DNA of 64,000 nt from positions 930,001 to 994,000 of the forward strand of contig JAGTJL010000013.1 of the NCBI GenBank assembly GCA_020746875.1, written 5' to 3'. Positions 54,360-64,000 of the stretch are shown piece by piece. The notes under the pieces were generated by a model that made no database searches, was not told the DNA's origin, and saw nothing but the letters and a program-made list of their open reading frames with translations. Numbering within the stretch: position 1 is the stretch's first letter; each line of letters opens with the position of its first letter. The stretch is from Rhexocercosporidium sp. MPI-PUGE-AT-0058 (lineage: Eukaryota; Ascomycota; Leotiomycetes; Helotiales). A program made the translations under genes and the position numbers.

Positions 54360-57119
54360 TCAGTACCGCTCAATTGTCCAAGTTTTCAACTGCGCCTCCT
54401 CCATCCCAGCAAACAGTTCCAGCTCACCTCTCTTAATAGCCACATATCTCTCTACGAATGTCTCCCCAAGCAAACCTTTTAACACATCATCATTCTCCAA
54501 AACCTCCAATGCAGTTGGTAAATCCTTCGGCAGACCAGTCGTCACACCAAGTTCTTCTCTCTCTTCATCACTCAACAAAGCCGGATCCTTCAGGCAATCA
54601 CCCAACACCATCTTCTCCTTCTCCTTCACTCCATTCGTGCCAGCTGCGATGATAGCGGCGGTCGCGAAGTAAATGTTCGCAAGCCCATCTAGGACTTTGA
54701 ATTCGAAATGACTATCCTCCACTTTCCTCAGCGCCGTTTCACGATTCTGCGTCCCCCAAGCAACCCATCGTCCACCCGCCCAACAGCCATCTGCCATACG
54801 CTCATAGCTGGCTGGATTACTGTACGTTAATGCTATGATAGCTGGAAGGTGCTTCAAGATCCCCGCATAGAAAGGCTCGTAGACATCTTCGCTATTACCA
54901 TCAGGTGATGAAATCGATATATGCATATGTGATGCTGTGCCCGCCATGTACGGGAACGGTTTCGGGTGCATAGTCGCTCGCATCCCGTGGTTTGCTACAA
55001 CTGTATTGATTATTTCTCGAGCGTGGATCAGAGTATCGACTGCTTCCATCGCAGGGAGTGCGGGAAGGACGAATTCATACTGTCCCGAGCTGGATTCGGG
55101 GTGGAATTGCTCGAGGAAAATACCGGCTTCTGATAGCGTGTCGTATATCACTTCTAGGACATCCATGATTTTACTGCCCTGCATTGCGCGGCTAGCGCTC
55201 CAGGAATGACCGGCTGTGTTGTAAAGTGTAGAAAGCGTACCGTCTGCGTGAGAGCGGGACATGAATACGATTTCTATCTCGAAACCCACGAGAAATTCCA
55301 GCCCGAGAGATTTTGAGATCTCGAGAGTGCGGAGGAGGAGAGAGCGTGGACAGAGTGCCACGGGTGAGCCGTTTTTCTCGACGAATTCGCCCTGCATTGA
55401 TGCATAGCCATTGAAGGGACCTAGTTTGAGCGTGGAAGTGATGGCCTGTAGGTTGTACTCACCAGTGGGAGTTAGGCCTGAAACGAGGGTATCGTTCTGG
55501 ATGAGACCGAGAGCGGCTTTGGTGATGCATATTTGTAGATGTGGGTTGGACTTCAGCATTTCGAGAGCGCGTTTTACGGGCATCACCCTGAGACGGAGGA
55601 TAGATGTGTAGTCTAGCCATTGGAGACGGAGGAATTTGACTGAAGGGTTGGCTTCTAGGAAGGAGTTGAGGATGTGAAGGTCTGAGCTTGGGGGTGTGAG
55701 TTTTCGTAGCGGAAGGCTGACGGCAGATGCAGTGGGTGGTGGGGCGAGAGAGGGAAGGGGTGTAAGTTTCAGGCCCAGGCCGTAGAGATCGTTCGATGTG
55801 GTGAACAAGATATCTTGAACTGCTCTGATAGCTTGAGGGACGGTCAAAGCTTTATCGCGAACATACTCTGATAGAACCTGCGAAATTTAGGCTGGAATCC
55901 TATATTAAAAACGGGGAACTCACCACCTCCAAAGCTTCTCTAACTTGAATGATAGCAAGCAGATAAGTTTCAGGAAACCAATGCCCATCAGTACTCCACA
56001 TAATCTTCTCAGTCGGGCAGAGCTCTAGTATCTCTCGAACAGCTTTCTCCTGTCCTTCTTTGCTCAGAAATGGAAATACCTCTCCGATATCAGCGTATAC
56101 ATTGTCGTATACGCTCGCAAGATACCCAGCTTCTTTCGTCCATGGATAACTGGCGTGGAGAAGAACAATAGGGACGGTGGGGAATTTCCTTATGAACGGT
56201 TGGAGATGGGAAGGCGACGATGTTGTGAGCGTAATGTCGTTATCTCCGAGTCCCGTATGCAGCTGGAATGGCTTCTTGTATGGCCCAGGACTCTTTGCAA
56301 TCAATTGCGCAGTTTTGTTGACCAAGCTATGAGATATGAAGTCAGCGTTGGATTTTGAATGAGCATGTCATATGACGTGTCTCATAAATTCGGGACATAG
56401 CCTCTGGATGAGGCAATCAAATTAGAAACCACCTACTAGAAATTCATAGGCAGATTATCAATTCTCGTAAAATGGGTAACTCCATCCTCACGGAGTTGAG
56501 TAATGTGATCCACGAAAGTGTCCTCTATAACATCCATAGACATGTGAGGAGGAATCGCCAGTCCAGTTCGGTAACAAACAACCGATTTGAATCCAACTAC
56601 TTCAGGATCTGCGATAGCATCTTTGATGACCATCTCAAATGCCTCACGAACGCCTCCGAAAACATCCTCGGGTGCAAGTTCTGGATTCTTGAAAAGCTCG
56701 TTAATGATCTCCTCAGCAACTTTCTCAATTCTGACGATCTTTTTACACTCGCTGCGTGTGAGCTTGTCATGCCAGTCATAACCATAGACTTCGTCCTTCC
56801 CATCTAATCCATCGTCCACGAGGATTGTTTCGATTCCTTCTAAACAACGTTTCTGCCACGCGTGGTGCGGCTTGGAGTTTTCGGCCTCGATGGCTTTCAG
56901 CACATCACTCCACGTAGGTGGACATCCCAGGACGTCTGACAACTGCTTGACGGCTCGGATGTGTGACAATGTCGATGTCGTCGTTCTTAGGGCATCGCCA
57001 TGGGCTTCAGTGGTGATAGCCAAAAGTGGATATTTGGATAGCGCTGAAGGTATCAGAAGAGGATGGGCATGGTTATCGATGATTGGAGTTGTGTTAATTG
57101 CTTTGATAAGGTCCTCCAT
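54360..57119 (-). CDS. fluG: FluG-like amidohydrolase-glutamine synthetase fusion
   Basis: Three exons on the minus strand: 57119-56437, 56326-55924 and 55877-54360, about 867 residues, the usual FluG length. The N-terminal amidohydrolase-like half (1 to about 395) starts with the metal-site motif IDNHAHPLL and includes GYDWHDKLTRSECK, FQLHTGLGDNDI and MWSTDGHWFPETY. The C-terminal half is a glutamine-synthetase fold: FLRLQWLDYTSILRLRVMPV, GFEIEIVF, EQFHPESSSGQYEFVLPALP, GMRATMHPKPFPYMAGTASH and GGRWVAWGTQNRETALRKV. In Aspergillus nidulans FluG is needed to make an extracellular signal that starts conidiation; paralogues may act in gamma-glutamyl or amine metabolism instead. Introns are GTAGGT...CATAG (110 nt) and GTGAGT...CGCAG (46 nt), phase-correct. 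Orthology versus paralogy to fluG is undecided. Confidence 0.9.
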
Positions 57120-57879
57120 CCCGGCTGCTTCGGAAATCGACTGCGATCTAGGAGGATGTTAAAATCGTTCTACAGAAGGCCCCAACACTTCAAAGCAAGA
57201 GCTTGGAAGGCTCGAATGAAGCTTGGTTGATTGACGTGACTATCCAAATCAAGGCGGGGGTTGGGGACCAGCGGAACTCTGATACTAGATCAATCGATGG
57301 TGAAATTGTGAACAGCCTCGTAAATCTCTTCGAATAGATGTCTGGATTCTCAGTCAGAACATTATCTTGAGTGGGAAACTGTGGCTGCTGAGTGTATCTG
57401 CTTATGATCATGATGGTCAGAAATTAGGTCTACACGGTCGTCTACGTGAAGATTCACGTTGTCCCACACCACCCCAATCCCGGTATAACGTGACCATGAA
57501 GTTGAGATGAGGCGACCAATGCGGCCAGAAACCACCTAGCAGCGACCATACTTTTCGATATCTCCGCTACCCACAGTGTATCGCACTGTAATATATATAA
57601 CGTTACTGATCATTATCAAAGTAAGCAACGATTCAAGTGCAAGTTGCTCAACAGAATCTCAGGGGTGTCATGTGGTCACGTGATACTGGGCTCCGTTCAG
57701 AGTTGGGGTCATTGTCTATAACAGCATGTCAGTGTAACACGAAAGTATCCTTTATCTCAAAGGTAGTTTCCGCGATCAGCAATATATAGCAGTGACAGAT
57801 ATGTAGGAAGCATGTTAACGGTAATTTACCCTGGTCTCAGGCTTTTGGGTATCGCTTAGAAATCCACCAGTCTCACTTC
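57120..57879. other. intergenic between fluG-like and ABC transporter genes
   Basis: Promoter of the fluG-like gene and 3' region of the transporter gene, both on the minus strand. It contains ggtcacgtga (about 57674), an E-box-like palindrome. No gene seen. Confidence 0.5.
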
Positions 57880-60800
57880 TCACTGCAGCATCTGGCTCAT
57901 CGCGTTGATTCTGTAACTCTCCCTTCTTTCCATCAATTCGGCGTGATTCCCACTATCCACAATTTGACCGTCCTCGACAACGAAGATTACATCAGCTCGC
58001 TGCACAGTGTGAAGACGATGTGTGATGGCCAAGACAGTCGTCCCCCGCACCGCTTCTTCCAGTCCGCGTTGAAGGGCTTCCTCACTAGCCGCATCGAGAG
58101 CACTGGTACTTTCATCGAGAAGTAGTAAACGTGGACGGCGGATCAAAGCACGCGCGATGGCCAGACGTTGTCTCTGTCCACCCGAGAGTCGCGATAATGC
58201 CGAAGCTCCGCATTCAGTATCATAGCCATCTGGTAGTGCAATAATCACGTCGTGGATATTAGCCAAACGGCATGCCTCTTCAATTTCTGCATCGGTAGCG
58301 TCGTGGTCTGGAGGGGCACCCAAGCCGACATTAAAACGGATAGTACCGTCGAATAGAGCAGGCTCCTGAGGAACTATGGCCATGGTCTCACGGAAGGCGG
58401 TGTGCAATTGCGAAATATCCTCTCCATCGATGAAAACAGCTCCCTCAGTTGGGGAATAAAGACGCTGTACGAGGTTCATGATTGTTGACTTTCCGGCTCC
58501 CGAGGGACCGACCAGCCCACAGAACTGGTTGGGTGGAAGTGTAAATGAGACGTTGTCGAGGATGGTGACATCGGGACGGGTCGGGTATGCAAAGGAAACA
58601 TTTTTGAAGGCAACGCCAGAACCGCCACGGTTTTTGTTGATGGCAGGACTAATGGCCATGATACTCGACTCTATATCATCCCCGGTCTTTGCTGGATCAC
58701 GCCCATCTCCACGACCAGTATGTGTACTTGATCCAAGGTTGACGATTGTCATAACCCGTGACAAAGCCAGCCGTGCACGAGAGAACTCGGGAGCAAGGGA
58801 GAACATGCTACTCCACAATTGTGCGCTTGTCAACATTGCTACGAGGATAATGAGGAAGTCCGTCTGTGTGTATTGGCCTTTCATGATGAGTTGAGAGCCC
58901 CACCAATATGCCAGGGCATTTACAAAAATGCCCGCAGTGTATGAAATGGCGAGAAAGATATTGGTCACCACCGAGGCGCGTACTACTTGCTTCTTTGGTG
59001 GAAGTAGCAGACTAGCGAAAGAGTACATGTATTCTTGTTCAAGAGAGAGTACTGCAACAGTTTTGATTGATTGAATAGCCTCAGTGGCCAGGGATGTAGC
59101 AGTGGAGAACGCTGCCCGATGACGTTCCTCATATCGAGCCAGCATACGAAGTTGCATGAGTCCTGCTCCTAAAAGTATCGGGACCGTCACGAGACATACC
59201 AAGGCAATCTTCCAGGCGAAGATGTGCGAGACGATGATAGAAATGACAACATTCATGCAGACGGCGAAGATAGTACCAAAAGTCGACCCGCTGAATGCTC
59301 CTACGGCTACACTGTCCTTAGTGATGACGCCCAGTAGACTGGTAGGATCACGGCCCTCAGACTGATGCCAATGGAGAGTCTGCTCGAGAAGCGACCGGAA
59401 GGAGAGAACCCGGAGGTTGTAGAGTAGTCTTTCGGCGATGGTACCGAATCCAAACCAGGCGAGAAAGTTGGCGAAAAGCTCTACGCCAGCCAACATGAAA
59501 TAGAGACCAGCGAACAAGCGACCCAAGGATCGGATCTTCTCAATAGTATTCTCGCACTGGTTAAGAGCACTGACTGTAAAGCCGAAAATGACACCCGCAC
59601 CAGTGAATGTTGCACCGACGAAGACAGCTGCAATTATTGCAATTGTGCACCAACCTAGCGATGGTCGAACAAGCCAAGCAATACCTCGCACCACAGAGCT
59701 GAAAGGCTTAACGATATCAAGCTCAGGATCATTGACCTCCTCCTTCCGGTCAACTTTTGCAGTCTTCTTTTCGGCCTGGCGGTTATCGAGTCGTTTGGGC
59801 TGGGTTGTCCCGACGCTCGGTTTTCCTCGGAGTGTTGATGCATAAATCGAGTCGCCAGAGATGGAACCCGCATCAGCTCGACCAGTGGTTCCCAAAGTTT
59901 GCAATTTGGCCATTTTAGCGAATTCACTTTGTTCCTGAGCCATCAAATCAGTGTATGTGCCCTGTTCAATCACACGGCCGGCATGCATGACAATGATATT
60001 ATCAGCGTTACGAATCGTCGAGAGACGATGGGCAATGGATATGATAGTCCGTTGCTCAGCCGCGCAAGCCTCTACTGCGAGCTGAATCCGCTTCTCGCTG
60101 GCCGAATCCAAGGAAGCCGTAGCTTCATCGAGTACCAGAATCTCCGGGTCGCGAATCAAGGCTCGAGCTAGAGCGATCCTTTGTCGCTGCCCCCCACTCA
60201 AGCGAGAGCCATTTGGGCCAGCAGATGTACCATAGCCCGACTCAAGACGCTCAATGAAGCTCGCAGCATCAGCTTGCTCAGCAGCATTACGAACCAATTC
60301 TGCAATTTCAGCAAGTTCAGGTCCCAAGGATGCTGCAGCAGAAAGAGCGTCTATGCCTTTGTCTGCTAGTCCAGCTAGCGCAGAGCCGCTGAGAAACGGC
60401 TTGAGATGTTGATGTGCAGGTTTAGACGAGTTGACAAGCCCAAGGGCTATATTTTCCAAGATGCACCGGTCGAGAAGAGATGGCTCTTGCTGCACAAAAC
60501 TGATGAAGCTACGCAGTGATCGAACGTTGAGATTGCGCAAATCGTGGCCATCCAGCTCTACATGTCCCTGAGTGGGATCATGGAGACGAGCCATCAACGC
60601 AGCTATTGTGGACTTTCCACTTCCTGACAATCCCACGATAGCTGTGTATTTTCCGGCTGGGAATTCTAGATCTATTTGATGCAATACAGGTTGTCCTGCG
60701 CGTGAGGGAAATTCGAAGGAGACATTCCGGAAGGCAAATGACTTGGCTGTGCTTGGAGGAAGAACGATTCCCTCGTTGGAGGTGCCGTCGATGGTCGACG

Positions 60801-62005
60801 GTGCTAGGATATCCTCTTGAAGTCGCTCGTACGCAGCTACCGCAGCTCCGAGAAATGGGAGCGTCGGTGCGATACCTCCCAGCATGACACAAGCATCAAC
60901 AAGAAGATAGACGATGGCATAGATCTGTCCCACGCTCGCACTTCCATCCTGCTTCTCTGCTGAGTCCGCGATACGGATACTTCCTTGCCAGAATGCCAAT
61001 GCATTACCAGAATAGGCAATGAAGTAGAGCAATCCAGTCTGGACAGCAGCAATCGCAGCTTTAGTTGTCGCGAACGTTTTCGCTTTTGCCATGTGAGACG
61101 CGAACTTCGCTTCGAGACGAGGAGCGGCACCGAAAGCTTGAACAACTGAGATGTGAGTCAAGGCCTCGGAAGCAATCGATGATGCCGAGGAAGTTTCTGC
61201 AATCTGGTGTGCTACGTACTTCCCCAAATATTTCCCACCCACAATTCCCGAAATGAGAAAGGCGGGCAGCATACATACTAAGATGCCAGCAAGACGGGGT
61301 TGCTGGGAGAAGGCGATAATGAAGACAGTTACGAAGAAACTGATAGTGGTGATAATGTTGCCAACTTTTTCTGATGTCCCTGCCTGGACCGCAGTGATAT
61401 CTCCATGGAGACGATTTGAGACTTGACCAGCTGCTCCGCGGGTATCAAAGAAAGCTGGGGGCTGACGAAGGAGAGCGGACACATATCGAGTACGCAGACG
61501 CTGTGCGAGACGTTGACTGATGATGTTCCAACAAGTCAAGTGACCGTAGATGAGGACAAGGGAAATGGCACCGATCCAAGCTGTTTGTATTACTTTGTCG
61601 TTGATCGTCGACTCGTACTGGAATGGATCGGCCATTGCAGCGCTTTCGATTTCCGCAGCACACGTGGCACTGTTGAAGTTGTCGATGAGTTGACCAAAGA
61701 GAACACCCATCAAAGGAAAAGGAATGCCAGCCCCAATCGCGGAAAGAGTACCGCAGATGATGAGCGCGACATCCACCCATGATGGTTGAGCGGCGAAGAA
61801 CAGTTCGAAATAAGTGAAGTAACCTGTGAAAGACTGCAAGCTAGATGAGAGCCGTGTCTATTCTGGAGATGTCTCAACTCACTGATAGTACATTTGATTT
61901 TTTTGCCGGAGTTCTGCTACTCTCACTACTGGTCTTCTCAGAAAGTTGCATCCGTTTAGTCCCTGGTACGCTCTCAGCCGCTTCCTTCTCTGCTTCGACA
62001 GCCAT
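57880..62005 (-). CDS. full-length ABCB (MDR/P-glycoprotein-type) ABC transporter
   Basis: Two exons on the minus strand: 62005-61883 (41 codons, MAVEAEKEAAESVPGTKRMQ) and 61833-57880, joined by a 49-nt intron (GTGAGT...TGCAG), giving 1358 residues in TMD-NBD-TMD-NBD order. NBD1: Walker A GLSGSGKST near 441, signature LSGGQRQRIALARAL near 585, Walker B ILVLDEATASLD. NBD2: GPSGAGKST near 1147, RLSGGQRQRLAIARAL near 1257, LLLLDESTSALD, followed by the H-loop in LAITHRLHT. Each membrane domain has about six helices (IGAISLVLIYGHLTCWNIIS, LFAGLYFMLAGVELFANFLA). ABCB exporters move hydrophobic compounds, drugs or secondary metabolites across the plasma membrane, and such genes often sit in metabolite clusters. 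The location beside a monooxygenase relic is suggestive, but no synthase gene is in the window. Confidence 0.95.
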
Positions 62006-63168
62006 ATTTATTTATCAGTCTAAAGATTCCAAGAGAGAAACAGAATGAAAAGGAACGGATAAGAGGAAGATACAACACAAATCTCAAACAACATAGCCAA
62101 TGTCTTAACAAGTCACTCATGTCGCCAAAAAGCAGCATAGCATGATCTGCGCTCATGTTTCCCAGAAACGGCTAGGCTCAGCTGGGTAAACTGAGGATCT
62201 GAGAAAGATCTAGCGTTGTAAAGAAAGCACCTTTTAGTGGAGGCAGTGGAGCAGTCACGGGTCGGTGCGTGAATTCAAGCAAGGAAGGTTTTCTCGCAAT
62301 CTAATCAGATTGATCGGTCCGCGGACTGAGGAACAAAGAATCGGACGCTTGCGCGCTGCCGAGAGTTTTGGGCATGGCTTTTCTCTGTGCTAAGTGGCTT
62401 CCAAGACATCCCTCTTCCGTAAGTGGCGCCATGCCCGGTGTCGGAGGGGATTAAACAAGGAGAAAATCTTTCATCTGATTAGATTTGATCTAGAGATGTG
62501 GAGTACAGTACGTACTTCCCTGCAATCCACCTTTGACTCCATATGCCAAGCCCCGGAAAAGCCAATAGTTTGATCGGGGTTCATGTAAGGGAGATACTGG
62601 ATACTGTCGCCTTCTTGTTCTTCACGCCACTGAGGCTGTTCTCTTTTTCTTGCTACGGATTCAGATGTTGAGACGACACAAAAGGTGGACAATGTTTCTA
62701 TCTACTTCTTAGTGGCGGCGTAGAAGGCAGGTAGAAGGCATGGTCTTGGGTCTGTCTTTTCAGCATGCACCTAAGTCTGCAGTGTCAACATGCAGATCAG
62801 CTCGGCCCAAGCGAGTTCTGTCCGAGCAAGGCAGGGGACGGGACAATAAGGCCATAAATGAAGGCGTCTCTTGGCTCTTCTCGGCGCGTGGGATGACGGG
62901 AGTGCTCAGCGGCTATAATTTGACATCGTTCGATGGGCAGCTTGGAAAGGCGAGCCAACCAGGATTATCGTTAAAAGATCTTTCCTGTGGGATCTGGAGA
63001 TTGAAACGGACACGATATTCACGAGAAGCAAACATGAATTTCAAATGATCAGTGCATTAGGTCACTCCGTTGGTTACTTTGTTAGATGTGGCACACACAT
63101 TCGACGATCTGGGAAACCAGATATGTTGGGAAATCTTGGGAAGTAGTAAGGACATCCATTGACACCAA
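62006..63168. other. intergenic between ABC transporter and GNAT genes
   Basis: Upstream region of the transporter gene. Open frames on both strands are short and featureless. No gene supported. Confidence 0.5.
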
Positions 63169-63777
63169 CTACTTTGGCCCGCCTTCCTGAGATAGCCAAT
63201 CATCCTTAGTGATTCGATACTCCACTTCGCCCTCCTCGATACCTGGCGGTGGAGTTGGATACACGTTATGGAACGTCCGAATATATTTCATCCCACACGT
63301 TGCCATGGCTGCGCGAGAGCCTTTGTTAACAGCCATCGCATCGCCCGATATCTGCTCCACTCCCAAGTCTTGAAATGCATGTCGGAAAATCTCGCGCGTC
63401 CCCTCCTTCGCATATCCTCGTCCCCAGAACTTCGGCAAGAGTTTCAAGCCAAAGACGACGTTCTGCGTGTCGACTTGTGGTGACGTGCTTGTGTCCGGTG
63501 TCTCGCCCGCTGCCAGTACCCACCATCCTACAAATTCGCTGCCAACGTAACCGGTCCATGTACCGAGGCCATAGACTGCGAGGTCGAGCATGCAGCTGAG
63601 GCCTATCTCTGAGTCACTGGCGCTCAGCGGCTTTCCGTAACCGATGTACTTCATTACGGCTGGGTTTGAGTCCAATTCAAAGAGGTCTTGCTGGTTTTGT
63701 GATGTAAGGGGGCGTAATTCAAGGCGCTTAGTCCGGAGAATTTCTTGATTCAAAGCTGGGATAGTTTTCGAAGGCAT
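63169..63777 (-). CDS. GNAT-family N-acetyltransferase (RimJ/RimL-like)
   Basis: Single exon; 202 residues from the ATG at 63777 (MPSKTIPALNQEILRTKRLE). The frame continues to 63852, but those 25 residues look like leader. The Acetyltransf_3 pattern is clear: ILRTKRLELRPLTSQNQQDL at the first strand, NVVFGLKLLPKFWGRGYAKE with the acetyl-CoA-binding Q/R-x-x-G-x-G/A loop (WGRGYAKEG), then EQISGDAMAVNKGSRAAMAT and CGMKYIRTFHNV, the usual N-x-x-S-x-x-x-x-x-x-x-G-M segment in slightly altered form (NKGSRAAMATCGM). Substrate is unknown; members acetylate protein N-termini, amines or antibiotics. Likely cytosolic. Confidence 0.88.
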   Translation of the reverse strand: MPSKTIPALNQEILRTKRLELRPLTSQNQQDLFELDSNPAVMKYIGYGKPLSASDSEIGLSCMLDLAVYGLGTWTGYVGSEFVGWWVLAAGETPDTSTSPQVDTQNVVFGLKLLPKFWGRGYAKEGTREIFRHAFQDLGVEQISGDAMAVNKGSRAAMATCGMKYIRTFHNVYPTPPPGIEEGEVEYRITKDDWLSQEGGPK

Positions 63778-64000
63778 TATATGGCGTATTTTGTTTGTGT
63801 GGATGCGAGAGAGACAGAGGGGTATTCGAGTATCTTTGATATCTTGTTGCAAAACGATGTAAGTTTTCTCGCGTCTGACATACTTTCCTGGCTCCTTATA
63901 TAGTCAGTCATCCATCTCTCTTGTCTATGCGACAAGGGTGGAAGATTTCCCCTCGATGAGAGACTGCCGATCTTTGACGGAAGTCAGGATCGCTGAATAG
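63778..64000. other. upstream region of the GNAT gene
   Basis: Leader and promoter side of the acetyltransferase gene, cut by the window edge; nothing else seen. Confidence 0.5.

Noticed and set aside
1..64000. CRISPR arrays, rRNA genes, LTR retrotransposons or bacterial operons
   Set aside because: No regular spacer repeats, rRNA signatures, reverse-transcriptase motifs or paired long terminal repeats were seen; the gene structure is fungal throughout.

Overview
The window is nuclear DNA of a filamentous ascomycete (Pezizomycotina). Evidence: many genes have short GT-AG introns of about 45-110 nt; there are HET-domain, FluG-type and xanthine-dioxygenase (XanA) genes; there is a spliced tRNA-Asp; and decayed fungal extracellular chitin-binding/CFEM sequence is present. 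A member of the Leotiomycetes is possible, but class and species cannot be fixed from sequence reading alone. Exon limits below were placed by hand from reading frame, splice signals and family knowledge.

Layout. 1-4600: an MFS transporter and a secreted Ser/Thr-rich protein. 4.6-7.0 kb: no clear gene. 7.0-15 kb: Bud27/URI prefoldin (-), a 265-bp terminal-inverted-repeat element, a HET-domain gene (-) bracketed by a 43-bp direct repeat, and a Ppc89/Cep57-type spindle-pole-body coiled-coil protein (+). 14.8-19.3 kb: no supported gene. 19.3-24.2 kb: PTR2 peptide transporter (+) and a second HET-domain gene (+).

24.2-35 kb is a gene-poor, decayed compartment. It holds a 2EXR-like relic, a tRNA-Asp(GUC) with a 12-nt intron, a broken LysM/chitin-binding/CFEM gene whose lesions look like repeat-induced point mutation (RIP), an uncharacterised gene that may be frameshifted, and about 3 kb of sequence with no gene.

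35-52.6 kb is a conserved housekeeping block: a small basic protein, mitochondrial aspartyl-tRNA synthetase (-), AP180/CALM clathrin adaptor (+), Tfb3 (TFIIH, -), NudC (+), Swp1 (oligosaccharyltransferase, -), XanA (+) and a Tgl-type patatin lipase (+). 53.2-64 kb is accessory again: a Baeyer-Villiger monooxygenase relic (+), a FluG-like amidohydrolase-glutamine synthetase (-), a full-length ABCB transporter (-) and a GNAT acetyltransferase (-).

No operon-like system or CRISPR array is present. Tfb3 and NudC are divergent across 231 bp and could share a promoter. The least ordinary material is the repeat-bracketed HET gene next to the inverted-repeat element, the RIP-marked composite chitin-binding/CFEM pseudogene, and the monooxygenase relic beside FluG and the ABC exporter. 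I did not find a convincing wholly new system.
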